DNA from: Bartonella tribocorum
Lineage (GTDB): Bacteria; Pseudomonadota; Alphaproteobacteria; Rhizobiales; Rhizobiaceae
Direction of reading: 5' to 3'
Assembly (NCBI RefSeq): GCF_002778015.1
Contig: NZ_NJPP01000003.1
Coordinates: forward strand, 100,739 to 151,825
DNA: 51,087 bases
Notes under the pieces: generated by a model
What the model saw: the letters and a program-made list of their open reading frames with translations, nothing else
Databases searched by the model: none
What the model was told of the DNA's origin: nothing
Translations under genes and position numbers: made by a program
In this document: positions 19,210 to 27,596 of the stretch, piece after piece
Position numbering within the stretch: the stretch's first letter is position 1
Layout: every line of letters begins with the position of its first letter

Positions 19210-19690
19210 TTGGCGGAGTCATGCCCCTCATGTAAAACAAAACGTTCTAAATGGAAGTATATTTGGATTGCTTATTTACGCGCTTTTCTAAGAAACCTTT
19301 CTGAAAGAGTCGAAGCCCATTTTCACGGCGGCGCTCATGAATGATATAACGATAAAGTCTCCAATACCAATATAAAATCATTGAACAGCACTATCTTTAT
19401 GTTTATGCAATAACAAGCAGCTACCATACTTTACCAACCCCCAATTTTTTGCCAATATTCAATTTTGTGACAGTCCTATTTTTTGACAGCCTTTGACACG
19501 ATTCATAAGAGGCATTTTTATTGTACAGTTTTATTCCACTCGGGGCATATCCCCACTTGTAATGTGCAAACAAATAGTGTTGCTTGATTCAACATGAAAA
19601 AATTTTATGGTATTCGGGGTGCAAATTTAATATGAATAGCACTATTATCATTATAAATCAAAATGTTGTAGGCTTAATATATAGAGGCCG
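19210..19690 (+). repeat. Dispersed intergenic repeat, copy C
   Basis: It starts with the left-end signature GGAGTCATGCCCCTCATGTA plus AAAACAAAAC. Further in are the blocks CACTATCTTTATG, CCATACTTTACCAAC, TTCATAAGAGGCATTTTTA, and CACTTGTAATGTGCAA, then a TTGATTCAACATGA block near 19580, and a right-end ATCAAAATGTTG. Order and spacing match the copies at 41309 and 26930. Confidence 0.6.
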
Positions 19691-19839
19691 ACCGCGATTA
19701 CACTGAACAATGCAAAGCATGACTCCTGGAAAGTGATCTAGAAACAAGTTAGCAGGAGAACGCTTTTTGCCAATTAAAAAATGTTATAATAACTTTTGTG
19801 TTTAAATGAATTCATAAGAAAATCCTCCTTTTTTCAAGA

Positions 19840-19985
19840 GTTTTATCCATATATCAACTTCATTTGTGACATGTAAGCGAATAATTCTGCTTAATGTATC
19901 ATAAACACGTTTGAAATGATCTTATGATACTAAGAGCACGCATTCAATAGGATAAATTATATAAATCAATATGTTAATATGATAT
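19840..19985 (+). repeat. Dispersed intergenic repeat, right-half copy
   Basis: Only the right half is visible: TTTTATCCATAT, CATTTGTGACATGTAAGCG, a CTTAATGTATCATAAACACG block, TTTGAAATGA, and the right end ATCAATATGTTAA. The match to the copy at 32845-33260 is close (both read ...CAT.ATAAAC...TTTGAAATGA). Confidence 0.5.
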
Positions 19986-20215
19986 TTGTGTAGTTTATTG
20001 TCTCCAGACGATACTTTGAGCTTTTATTCATTGTTAAATAAGTGATTTCTACGTTGGTAGAGCAGGGCAATGTGCATTTATTTTAAAATTAAAATGCTCA
20101 AAGCTTTGTTTTTTAATAATTTTTACTTTTTTCTATAAACATGCTCTTTTTTCTGGAAACTTGCAATGAAGACACTAAATAGAATCCATTATGGATATTG
20201 TGCGAGGTTAAATTT

Positions 20216-20545
20216 ATGAACATAAAATATTTTATTACAGCTTTTGCTACTTTTGCTTCAATCTCTGTAGCTCAGAGTGCTTCTTTTTTGTCTTCTCAAA
20301 AATTAATAGAGGGAATATCTGCTGTTGTTCCTCCTAAAGATATTTTTTCTAGTGAACAGTTGAGCAAGATTTTATCTGAAGTTGCCCAAATGGAACTTTC
20401 TTGCACAAATAACAGCCAATGCATAACAGCTGCTAAGTTAATACCTGTATCACATTCTGGTAAAAAAATATTTCAAAAGCCTAAAAAAGGATCGGGGAAA
20501 GGAAGACGATCACACTTCATTAGACGAGGTCCAATGAGTTATTAA
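20216..20545 (+). CDS. Small secreted basic protein of unknown function
   Basis: The protein is 109 aa from ATG 20216, which has GAGG at a suitable distance; a longer frame from 20198 would put charged residues ahead of the signal peptide. Residues 1-22 are a signal peptide (cleavage after QSA). The mature part has two cysteines (C63, C69) flanking a short NNSQ loop, likely a disulfide, and a strongly basic C-terminus (KKIFQKPKK...GRR...RR), which could bind nucleic acid, lipid A or another acidic surface. It stands alone between 1.4-kb and 1.5-kb spacers, upstream of the hbp cluster. I do not recognise the family. Confidence 0.7.
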   Translation: MNIKYFITAFATFASISVAQSASFLSSQKLIEGISAVVPPKDIFSSEQLSKILSEVAQMELSCTNNSQCITAAKLIPVSHSGKKIFQKPKKGSGKGRRSHFIRRGPMSY

Positions 20546-21654
20546 AAAGTAAGAAGACAACATAAAGAGGTCTAATATATGATCGGGAATTGAAGAAAGG
20601 AGATATTTTGTATCATTTGAAAAGAGGGGGAGCTATTTGTTTGCGAAGGGGTATTACGATTTATGCGCGGGGTCATTGAATGATACTGTTTGGAAAAGAG
20701 AAGGGCAGGAGATTTGATAAAGGAATACACTGTATAGTGGCGGTTGCTCGTTACAAACTTTATGAAATTATATGAACATGTAGATTTTAGATTACTCTAT
20801 TATATCGCATATATCGTAAATTCTCTTATTTAAGGTATGGCTATATTTATATAAGCATAGAGATCCCCCTTAATCTAAGTGTTTTTAGGATATGGGGTGG
20901 ATTAAGGGAAGGGCTTGATCCATAAAGCTTTCAGTTAAGTAAACCACATGAGCGGGAAATAAAGACAAGCCCGTTAGACAATAATTGGGGGTATTTGCAT
21001 ACAAGATTTGATTAAGACCCTTTCTCAAAATCAAAGAGGAGGCCTGTGGTCGCGTATAAAAAAGTTTTATTTTAATGTTAAACTTTTGATCTTTGTTGGC
21101 ATGTTTTGGCTATAGATAAAATGAAATATTCTTTATTTGTCGATGATTTAAGATATCAAATATTTTTTCTTCCAAATTGATGATTTTTAAAGCAAAGTTT
21201 TGTTTGAAAATGTTAAGAAAGATTTCTCATTTTTTTAGCTTTAGGGAGAGTTTCTATATAAGTTTCAATGTGTATCATATCAGTTATTTGTACGGTTTTT
21301 TCAATTTATTTTATACAAAGAATATGAAATAGAGTGCCTACAAAGAAGACCGAAGTTTTGAAAATTCTATAAGGTTGAGATAAAGAGTGGTCAATCTTTC
21401 AACAACAATAAGTGCATAAAGTAAAAATAAAGAGCAGTTAAGTTGAATGTGATCTTGTTGCAATCGATACAGTATTCGAAACTTTGTTTATGTGCAATAC
21501 ATATCCTTTAGAGTATAAAACTCTCAAAGAGCTGTGCGCATTCGGTTTTGCGAATAATGAAGCGACAAACATTGTTTGTATAAATTTAAATGGAGTGGTT
21601 GCATTTGGTTTGTTCTCAATATTGTAATAATTCTCTCTGTTTTTGATATCGAGA

Positions 21655-21825
21655 GCTTTCATAAGCGGCATTTTTAGCTTTTCTTAAAATGGTTTCATTT
21701 ATTTGCTCGTTTGGAACGTGTAGGCGGGTGATTTTATTGACTTTAAATAAAATGATTTAAGATGAGAGCATTTTCAATATTACAGACGAAAAGATAATTT
21801 TCGCATTATAATCAATATGCCATCT
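21655..21825 (+). repeat. Dispersed intergenic repeat, right-half copy
   Basis: TTTCATAAGCGGCATTTTTA followed by CTTTTCTTAAAATG matches CATAAGAGGCATTTTAATCC and TTTCTTTAATG of the copy at 26930. Next come TTATTTGCTCGTTTGGAACG, ATTTTATTGACTT, GATTTAAGATGAG, and the right end AATCAATATG. Confidence 0.5.
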
Positions 21826-22002
21826 TTCCATAGCCAATAGCGCATGCTTTACACGGGGGAATGTTGCAGTTTTTTGCAAAATTTATAAATGAAGAGAAAA
21901 TATGAGGAGTGGAACTCATTTATGCATGAGCATCGTTTAATTCTCATGTACTACAGATCAAGCAATTAAGGGTGTTTTGATTGGATTTTTGTTTTTTTTA
22001 TG

Positions 22003-22024
22003 AGTGTATCATTTTTGCTACAGA
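22003..22024 (+). promoter_or_regulatory. H-box-like promoter element of the first hbp gene
   Basis: Carries the shared element TGTATCATTTTTNCTACAG found ahead of all four hbp genes, with G at the N position. It ends 67 bases before the ATG. Published work on B. quintana describes a promoter element of the hbp family, the H-box, bound by the iron response regulator Irr; I infer this is the same element. Confidence 0.7.
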
Positions 22025-22091
22025 TATCTGGAGTTGTGGCTCTATATGACATGAGGTGTTCAAATAAATATTTCAGCTATGGAGAGAAAAT

Positions 22092-22925
22092 ATGAATATG
22101 AAATGGTTAATAACAGCTTCTGCTTTCGCTTTTGTTTCAGTTTCAGCGGCGCAGGCAGCAGATGTTATTGTTCCCCCCAGTCCAACACCTGTTGCTCCCG
22201 TTATTGTTGCTCCAACTTTTTCTTGGACAGGTTTCTACTTCGGTGGCCAGGTTGGTGGTTTTTCGGGTAAAACGAAGACGGATATTCTCGCTAAAGGACA
22301 AAAAATTCCGGTAAGTGATAATTATTTGTCTAAATTATCTGGTTTCATAGGTGGTCTGTACGCAGGTTCCAATATTGATCTCGGTAACGGCCTTATTTTA
22401 GGTGTTGATACAGATATCATGTGGTCTAATAAAGATGACACAAAGACAGGAAAGACATATGTCATTACTCCAGATCACATCAATTATATTAACAAGCTAT
22501 TAAAAGATGCTTCAATTAATATTGGGAAAGATGCACTTAAAGATGGTGCTAAACGAACCCACAGTTTCACTTTTAAAGAAAAGTGGGCTGGTGCAACGCG
22601 TGTACGTATTGGTTTTGCTGCTGAACGCATTATGCCTTATATTGCTGGCGGTATTGCCTATACACAGCTTCAAGATACTGCATCGATTTCAATAACAGGA
22701 AAAGATTCAGACAAAGTAATCGCTTCTGGTACTCTGTCTGATGAAACAAAGACCCTTGTCGGCTATACTCTTGGTGCGGGTGTTGATTTAGCAATGACCA
22801 ATAATATTATTGTGCGTGCAGAATATCGTTACTCAGATTTTGGTAAAAAGAAATTCTCAAATGATAAATATGAGATTTCTTACAAAACCAACGATTTCCG
22901 TGTTGGTGTTGCTTACAAATTTTAA
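22092..22925 (+). CDS. Hemin-binding outer membrane protein, Hbp/Omp25-Omp31 family (HbpC-like)
   Basis: The 277-aa precursor has a signal peptide (1-23, cleavage after AQA), then a proline-rich linker, the family start FSWTGFYFGGQVG, and an eight-stranded beta-barrel ending in a C-terminal Phe (VGVAYKF), the signal for outer-membrane insertion. Bartonella Hbp proteins bind hemin at the surface and are porin-like. An AGAGA ribosome-binding site lies ahead of the ATG, and a terminator follows at 22944-22986, so it is transcribed alone. It resembles the large fourth member more than the middle two (shared YAGSNIDLG, VDTD and LSDETKT segments). The letter of the gene (hbpC is my guess by position) is uncertain. 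Confidence 0.88.
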   Translation: MNMKWLITASAFAFVSVSAAQAADVIVPPSPTPVAPVIVAPTFSWTGFYFGGQVGGFSGKTKTDILAKGQKIPVSDNYLSKLSGFIGGLYAGSNIDLGNGLILGVDTDIMWSNKDDTKTGKTYVITPDHINYINKLLKDASINIGKDALKDGAKRTHSFTFKEKWAGATRVRIGFAAERIMPYIAGGIAYTQLQDTASISITGKDSDKVIASGTLSDETKTLVGYTLGAGVDLAMTNNIIVRAEYRYSDFGKKKFSNDKYEISYKTNDFRVGVAYKF

Positions 22926-22943
22926 TAGAAGGTAAGTTAAATA

Positions 22944-22986
22944 ACGAAGGGGCCCTGTCTTTGACAGGACCTCTGTTATTTTTTGT
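22944..22986 (+). terminator. Intrinsic terminator after the first hbp gene
   Basis: GGCCCTGTC (22951-22959) pairs with GACAGGACC (22963-22971) with one mismatch around a short loop, extended by partial pairing outside, and followed by a T-rich stretch. Confidence 0.7.
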
Positions 22987-23182
22987 TGCTATATTATCAC
23001 ATATCCCGTATTTGTTGTGGATATGAAAGGAATATTATTCAGATCTTCTTAAAAATATTTTCATAAATGAAATATAATAATTACATTTAAAATCAATAAA
23101 TTATTTATATATAGCTTATAATTTTTCGTGCAAAACGAAGCGATGAAGTAATTTTATCTTCGGCAAACTCTCCATTTTCTGT

Positions 23183-23220
23183 GACTGTATCATTTTTACT
23201 ACAGCTTTTCTTTCTATAAT
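23183..23220 (+). promoter_or_regulatory. H-box-like element and -10 of the second hbp gene
   Basis: The shared element (A variant, ...TTTTTACTACAG) occupies 23183-23204. A perfect TATAAT lies at 23215-23220, 18 bases from the start of TACTACA, so the box overlaps the -35 position. The ATG is 56 bases past the box. Confidence 0.72.
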
Positions 23221-23260
23221 TTTGTAGCACTGTCTCATAAATAAATTAGGAGCAAAGTTT

Positions 23261-24097
23261 ATGAATATAAAATCTTTAGTAACAACTTCTGTTATTGCCA
23301 TAGCAGCAGCTTCTGCTGCACAAGCAGCCGATGTTATCATCCCTCGTGAAACAGCCCCAGCAGTTATCGCTGCAGCCCCTTCATTTTCTTGGACAGGTTT
23401 TTATGTCGGTGGTCAAGTTGGAAACTTTTCAAGTACAACAAAAATAACTGTTCCAGGAACAGATGCACAAATTTTTCCTAAAGACAACACACCTAAGCCT
23501 TCCGGTTTTATGGGTGGTATTTATGTAGGTTCCAACGTAGATCTTGGAAGTGGTCTGGTTTTAGGTGTTGAAACCGATGCTGTTTGGGCTGGTCGTGAAG
23601 AAACAAAAGCGATGAAAGAAATAACTCTTGGCGCGCCTGAAGTTACAGCTCTTAACGATAAATTTACGGCGGCTAAAGTTGAGCTAAAAGAATCGTTTGA
23701 AAATGGTGACAAAGTGCATGATAGCTATACCTATAAAGAAAAATGGTCTGGTGCTACACGCGTTCGTATTGGTTTTGCAGCGGTTGATCGCGTAATGCCT
23801 TATGTTGCGGGTGGTATTGCTTATGCACAGGTACAAGGTATCCAATCAGTTTCAGGAACTAGAACTGATAATAACAACAAAACAACAGTTTTAGCTGGTG
23901 GTAATTTGTATGATAGTACAAAAACAATGGTTGGTTTTACCGTTGGCGGTGGTGTTGATTTCGCTATGACTGATAATGTCCTATTGCGTGCAGAATACCG
24001 TTACTCAGATTATGGTAAAAAGAAATTTATGAACGATGTACATGAATTTAACTACAAAACCAATGATTTCCGTGTTGGTGTTGCATACAAATTCTAA
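23261..24097 (+). CDS. hbpA: Hemin-binding outer membrane protein, Hbp/Omp25-Omp31 family (HbpA-like)
   Basis: The 278-aa precursor has a signal peptide (1-23, AQA cleavage), the segment FSWTGFYVGGQVGNFSS, and a beta-barrel with the conserved KEKWSGATRVRIGFAAVDRVMPYVAGGIAY core and terminal VGVAYKF. It should form an outer-membrane eight-stranded barrel with hemin-binding surface loops. An AGGAG ribosome-binding site at 23248-23252 defines the start. It is nearly identical in layout to the next gene, from which it differs mainly in the surface loops (about 60-75, 110-140 and 210-230). Own promoter box and terminator indicate a monocistronic unit. Family call is strong; hbpA is assigned by resemblance and is less certain. 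Confidence 0.88.
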   Translation: MNIKSLVTTSVIAIAAASAAQAADVIIPRETAPAVIAAAPSFSWTGFYVGGQVGNFSSTTKITVPGTDAQIFPKDNTPKPSGFMGGIYVGSNVDLGSGLVLGVETDAVWAGREETKAMKEITLGAPEVTALNDKFTAAKVELKESFENGDKVHDSYTYKEKWSGATRVRIGFAAVDRVMPYVAGGIAYAQVQGIQSVSGTRTDNNNKTTVLAGGNLYDSTKTMVGFTVGGGVDFAMTDNVLLRAEYRYSDYGKKKFMNDVHEFNYKTNDFRVGVAYKF

Positions 24098-24133
24098 TTT
24101 CATAGAAATGAAATTATAAGCACAAAAAATACT

Positions 24134-24161
24134 AAGGCCTCGTTTAACGAGGCCTTTATCT
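24134..24161 (+). terminator. Intrinsic terminator after the second hbp gene
   Basis: AAGGCCTCGTT (24134-24144) and AACGAGGCCTT (24146-24156) are perfect complements, with a short A/T loop formed from the central bases and a T-rich tail. Confidence 0.8.
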
Positions 24162-24390
24162 TATTATATTCTTAAAAGCCCTATCATTGAGGTCGATAAG
24201 CGCATGTAAAACTTCCCACATGAGGTTTTATGTGAGATGAATATTCTTGAACAGAGCTTGCCTCTAGAGTTGTCTCGAGACATAGGAGATACTTTCACAT
24301 GAGTCACAGGAATATTTTTAGGCAGGATTAGTCTATACTGTTCTTTAAGGCGGAATATGAACCACTGAAACGACGACGATAGTTTGTTAC

Positions 24391-24542
24391 ACTATGGTTT
24401 TGATTTTGCAATGACAGATAATATTTTGTTGCATACGTAATACCATCACTCAGACTTTGGTAAAAAGAAATTTACAAAGGAGTATCTTAAACTAGGCTAT
24501 AAAATCAACGAGTTTTTTGTTGGTATTTCTTAAAAGCTCTAA
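24391..24542 (+). pseudogene. C-terminal remnant of an hbp gene (remnant 1)
   Basis: The translation reads DFAMTDNILLHT, stop, then YHHSDFGKKKFT...YKINEFFVGIS, which is the last third of an Hbp barrel (compare DFAMTDNVLLRAEYRYSDFGKKKF). The Glu codon of RAEYRY is a TAA, and the terminal YKF is also destroyed. There is no start or promoter. The same stop occurs in the remnant at 25885, so inactivation predates the duplication. Confidence 0.8.
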
Positions 24543-24648
24543 TTTCGTCAAAAGCACGATTATGAATACAAAATATTAATAAAAAATTAAATTGTCAAGA
24601 AGTTTTATCTTTGACAAAACCGCTTTTTTCTAGGCTTTTTATTTGTAG

Positions 24649-24684
24649 TTGTGACATTTTTACTACATCTTTTTACTCTGTAAT
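24649..24684 (+). promoter_or_regulatory. H-box-like element and -10 of the third hbp gene
   Basis: A shortened version of the shared element, TGTGACATTTTTACTACAT, at about 24650-24668, with TGTAAT at 24679-24684 at the same 18-base offset seen for the second gene. It deviates more from the consensus than the other three boxes. Confidence 0.6.
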
Positions 24685-24722
24685 TTTATAAGATCATTTA
24701 CAGTTAATTTAGGAGCAAAATT

Positions 24723-25601
24723 ATGAATACAAAATCATTAATAACGACTTCTGTTGTCGCTTTAATTTCCGCTTCTGCGGCACAAGCTGCTGATGTTATC
24801 ATTCCTCATGAAACAGCCCCAGCAGTTATCGCAGCCCCTTCATTTTCTTGGACAGGTTTTTATATCGGTGGTCAAGTTGGTAACTTTTCAAGTAAAACTA
24901 AAGTAACTATTCCAGGCGTAGAAAAAAAACTTTTCACAAAAGATAACACACCTAGTCCTTCTGGTTTCATGGGGGGTATTTATGCAGGTTCTAACGTAGA
25001 TCTTGGCAATGGCCTCATTCTCGGTGTTGAAACCGATGCAGTTTGGGCAGGCCGTGAAGAAGCAAAAAAAGCCCGTGACTTGGTTCTTACGAGTACTCAA
25101 GCGGAAAATTTTAATGATGCCCTTAAAAAAGCTAAGGTTGAATTAAAAGGTTCACAACAATTTGAAGAGGATGATAACGTAACAGAAACGCACAATTATA
25201 AAGAAAAATGGTCTGGTGCGACACGCGTTCGTATCGGTTTTGCCGCTGTTGATCGTATTATGCCTTATGTTGCTGGTGGTATTGCCTATGCTCAGGTTCA
25301 AGGTACTCAATCCGTTGCAGGAAAAGGAAAGAGAGCGAAAGTTGAACAGAAAGCTGAAGGGGTTGAAAATCCAGGAAATAAGCAAACAATAGATTTGACT
25401 GGTGGCACTTGGGCTGATGACACCAAAACAATGGTTGGTTTCACTATTGGTGGTGGTGTTGACTTTGCAATGACAGACAACGTTCTTTTACGTGCAGAAT
25501 ACCGTTACTCTGATTTTGGTAAAAAGAAATTCGCAAACGACACACGTGAATTCAACTACAAAACCAATGATTTCCGTGTAGGTGTTGCTTACAAATTCTA
25601 A
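24723..25601 (+). CDS. Hemin-binding outer membrane protein, Hbp/Omp25-Omp31 family (HbpA-like paralog)
   Basis: The 292-aa precursor has a signal peptide (1-23), FSWTGFYIGGQVGNFSS, the conserved KEKWSGATRVRIGFAAVDRIMPYVAGGIAY core and terminal VGVAYKF. It is the tandem duplicate of the second hbp gene. Differences cluster in the predicted surface loops, with two charged insertions: residues near 140-155 (QQFEEDDNVTE) and near 200-225 (Lys/Glu-rich). Concentration of change in loops with a conserved barrel suggests diversifying selection on exposed parts, or loop exchange. Promoter box, AGGAG ribosome-binding site and terminator are all its own. Confidence 0.88.
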   Translation: MNTKSLITTSVVALISASAAQAADVIIPHETAPAVIAAPSFSWTGFYIGGQVGNFSSKTKVTIPGVEKKLFTKDNTPSPSGFMGGIYAGSNVDLGNGLILGVETDAVWAGREEAKKARDLVLTSTQAENFNDALKKAKVELKGSQQFEEDDNVTETHNYKEKWSGATRVRIGFAAVDRIMPYVAGGIAYAQVQGTQSVAGKGKRAKVEQKAEGVENPGNKQTIDLTGGTWADDTKTMVGFTIGGGVDFAMTDNVLLRAEYRYSDFGKKKFANDTREFNYKTNDFRVGVAYKF

Positions 25602-25637
25602 TTTCATAAAAATGAAATTATAAGCACAAAAAATACT

Positions 25638-25665
25638 AAGGCTTCGTTTAACGGGGCCTTTATTT
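25638..25665 (+). terminator. Intrinsic terminator after the third hbp gene
   Basis: AAGGCTTCGTT and AACGGGGCCTT pair with G-U wobbles around a small loop, followed by TATTTT. It is the diverged duplicate of the terminator at 24134. Confidence 0.7.
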
Positions 25666-25884
25666 TAAAAGCCCTATCATTGAGGTCGATAAGCGCATGT
25701 AAAACTTCCCACATGAGGTTTTTATGTGAGATGAATATTATTGAACAGAGCTTGCCTTTAGAGTCACCTCGATATAGGAGGTGCCTTGACTTGAGTCATA
25801 GGAATATTTTTAAACAGGATTAGCCTATACTATTCTTTAAGGCGGAATATAAACCACTGAAACGACGATGATAGTTTGTTACGG

Positions 25885-26039
25885 ATGGTAGTGGTTTTGA
25901 CTTAGCCATAACAGATAGCGTTCTTTTGCACACGTAATGCCGTCACTCAGACTTTGGTAAGAAGCAATTTGCAAAGGAGTATCTTAAACTAGGCTACAAA
26001 ATCAATGATTTCTGTGTAGGTATCGCGTACAAATTCTAA
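25885..26039 (+). pseudogene. C-terminal remnant of an hbp gene (remnant 2)
   Basis: The frame reads GSGFDLAITDSVLLHT, stop, then CRHSDFGKKQFAKEYLKLGYKINDF and ends VGIAYKF with a normal stop. It differs from an intact Hbp C-terminus by a single premature TAA at the Glu of RAEYRY, the same position as in remnant 1. It lacks the first two thirds of the gene, and no promoter precedes it. Confidence 0.85.
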
Positions 26040-26547
26040 TTTCGTAAAATAAAATTGTAAGCACAAAAATACTAAGGCCTTGTTGAACGCCGACTCTATT
26101 TTATTTCATTGTATCACTTTGTGTTATAAGATTTTTAAAAAATTTATATTATAAAAGGCGAATGGATCGTATAATCGGTTTTATAACGACTGTGAAATTT
26201 TATATCGCTACGTTTATTCTACGAACAAGAGAAAAGCATTTAATTAATCTCAGAAATAGGAAAAAGTCATAATCAATGATTAACTTTAGTTTGTTTTTAT
26301 AGGTCAGGTTAGAGTGAGCATATTACGTATATCCGTTGAAGTAATCTCTAAAACGGGAATACAGTCTCATGGGGAAAGCGTATGAAGTTAAAAAGAGAAG
26401 AACTAGTTCCCAATTTTATCATCCCCTTTTAGTTGAGCTTTATGATTTTCAAAACCATTGAGGGGAATATTTTCTTTAAATAGAATAATGTTGTTTAAAG
26501 AATGAAGATAACGCATTATTTCATAGTTTTATTTATTGCGTTTCTAA

Positions 26548-26915
26548 TGGGGATCGCACCCCTTATACAAAATAAAATACCCCAAACAGAGTATATTTGT
26601 TGTTACATATTCACAAACTTGTTTTAAAAAATATTTTTCAGGGCATATTCATCCGTTTCATATCAAAAACCGTTAATGGTATAAAGTGATAAAGCCCCCA
26701 ATATATTAAAAATCTATAGCGTAGCACTAGACTTTACGTTTCATAAAAAAAGCAGGGTGGCACCATCATATATTTTGTTAGCTACAATATCGCAGATGGA
26801 CTTTAGCTGTTAAGAACGTTTATAATAAGTATTTTTAATCTTATCTTTAATGTTTTTATTCCTATCCCATTTTGCGACTGCGTTTGTGTATGGTGTAACG
26901 GCAAATTTCCTATGA
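26548..26915 (+). repeat. Dispersed intergenic repeat, copy D1
   Basis: Left-end signature ATGGGGATCGCACCCCTTAT plus ACAAAATAAAATAC, then ACCCCAAACAGAGTA, GTTTTAAAAAATATTTTTCA, GGCATATTCAT, GCACCATCATATATTTTG, and TTTAATGTTTTTATTC. It is truncated at the right before the TTGATTGCTTC block. Confidence 0.6.
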
Positions 26916-26929
26916 AATAATATAAAATT

Positions 26930-27240
26930 TGAACAATATAAAATCTATTGAGCACTTTTACTTTTATGCTTAATAAAAAGAGTAAGTTGGCAACAGTATA
27001 TACTTTTACTAGCCATCAATGTAGTAGACAGATACCTTGGCACTTAAAAACATTCATAAGAGGCATTTTAATCCTTTCTTTAATGTTTTTATTCACACGC
27101 TCATTCCATTTGTGGCATACAAAAGGCATGGTTTTGATTGCTTCAACATGGAACAGATTTTAAATGAGATAATCCCACGCTATTCGTTTTTTATTAAACA
27201 TACAAAACAATATCCTTATATATCAAAGTGAGATGGAAGA
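26930..27240 (+). repeat. Dispersed intergenic repeat, copy D2 (right part)
   Basis: Starts near AAAATCTATTGAGCAC and includes TTCATAAGAGGCATTTTAAT, TTTCTTTAATGTTTTTATTC, CATTTGTGGCATACAAAAGG and the best-preserved core TTTTGATTGCTTCAACATGG at 27132-27151. Confidence 0.6.
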
Positions 27241-27349
27241 AGGATAAAGATATTATGCAAAGAATCTAAAAGTTTTTTTGCGAATGTTTGATTTGATGAA
27301 ACTCTGAGGATTCTTAGTTTTAAAAAAGTAAAGCTTTATGGCTTGTACT

Positions 27350-27466
27350 GGCATTAATTTCTCAATGACAAGCAATATTCCGTTGTGTGTAGAATATCGT
27401 TATTGAGATTTCAGTAAAAAGAAATTTGTAAAGAATGTTACTATTTACAGTCATGCGAAAATTTAA
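27350..27466 (+). pseudogene. C-terminal remnant of an hbp gene (remnant 3)
   Basis: The frame reads GINFSMTSNIPLCVEYRY, stop, DFSKKKFVKNVTIYSHAKI, stop. This corresponds to VDFAMTDNVLLRAEYRYSDFGKKKF of the intact genes. Its stop is at the Ser after EYRY, a different place from remnants 1 and 2, so it decayed independently. The last barrel strand is lost. Confidence 0.7.
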
Positions 27467-27574
27467 TGAAAATATATCCAACTTTACGACTCTTATTCTA
27501 GAGTGATTATTCTTATTGGATACAAAACTGAATGATTCAGAAGCTTTATTTTCAAAAATTCTTTATTTTTTTGT

Positions 27575-27596
27575 GAGTGTGTCATTTTTGCTACAG
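27575..27596 (+). promoter_or_regulatory. H-box-like promoter element of the fourth hbp gene
   Basis: The shared element with G at the variable position (TGTGTCATTTTTGCTACAG), nearly identical to that of the first gene. It ends 56 bases before the ATG at 27653. No TATAAT is found at the 18-base offset; a CTATATA lies about 28 bases on, as in the first gene. Confidence 0.7.

Larger units (their letters stand above)
18794..20215. other. Non-coding spacer of 1.4 kb
   Basis: Contains the rnd terminator and two decayed copies of the dispersed repeat (19210-19690 and 19840-19985). No protein-coding frame with a start signal was recognised. The promoter of the small secreted protein should lie in 20100-20200. 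Confidence 0.5.
20546..22091. other. Non-coding spacer of 1.5 kb upstream of the hbp cluster
   Basis: Holds a right-half copy of the dispersed repeat (about 21655-21825) and the promoter box of the first hbp gene (22003-22024). A 77-codon minus-strand frame at 21438-21671 has no start signal and runs into the repeat, so I do not call it. I see nothing else. Confidence 0.5.
22926..23260. other. Spacer between the first and second hbp genes
   Basis: Holds the terminator of the first gene and the promoter box of the second (23183-23204). The middle is plain AT-rich sequence. Confidence 0.6.
23137..24596 (+). repeat. Tandem duplication unit 1 (hbp gene plus hbp remnant)
   Basis: This unit (promoter box, intact hbp, GGCCTCGTT terminator, about 230 bases of spacer, C-terminal hbp remnant) is repeated directly at 24597-26075. 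The spacer parts match almost base for base (for example AAGCCCTATCATTGAGGTCG at 24176 and 25669). Confidence 0.8.
24597..26075 (+). repeat. Tandem duplication unit 2 (hbp gene plus hbp remnant)
   Basis: Second copy of the unit at 23137-24596. The intact gene is 42 bases longer than in unit 1 through loop insertions, and the terminator has drifted from a perfect stem to one with G-U pairs. Confidence 0.8.
26040..27349. other. Non-coding spacer within the hbp cluster
   Basis: Begins with a decayed terminator-like AAGGCCTTGTTGAACG at about 26080. It then holds one copy of the dispersed repeat (26548-26915) followed directly by the right half of a second (26930-27240). Short open frames at 26948 and 27037 fall entirely in the repeat and are not called. 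Confidence 0.55.

Noticed and set aside
21438-21671. 77-codon minus-strand frame upstream of the hbp cluster
   Set aside because: Runs antisense into a copy of the dispersed repeat, with no ribosome-binding site or recognisable domain.
26948-27231. Two overlapping 64-71 codon frames
   Set aside because: They lie wholly inside dispersed-repeat copy D2, and the other copies do not keep these frames open.
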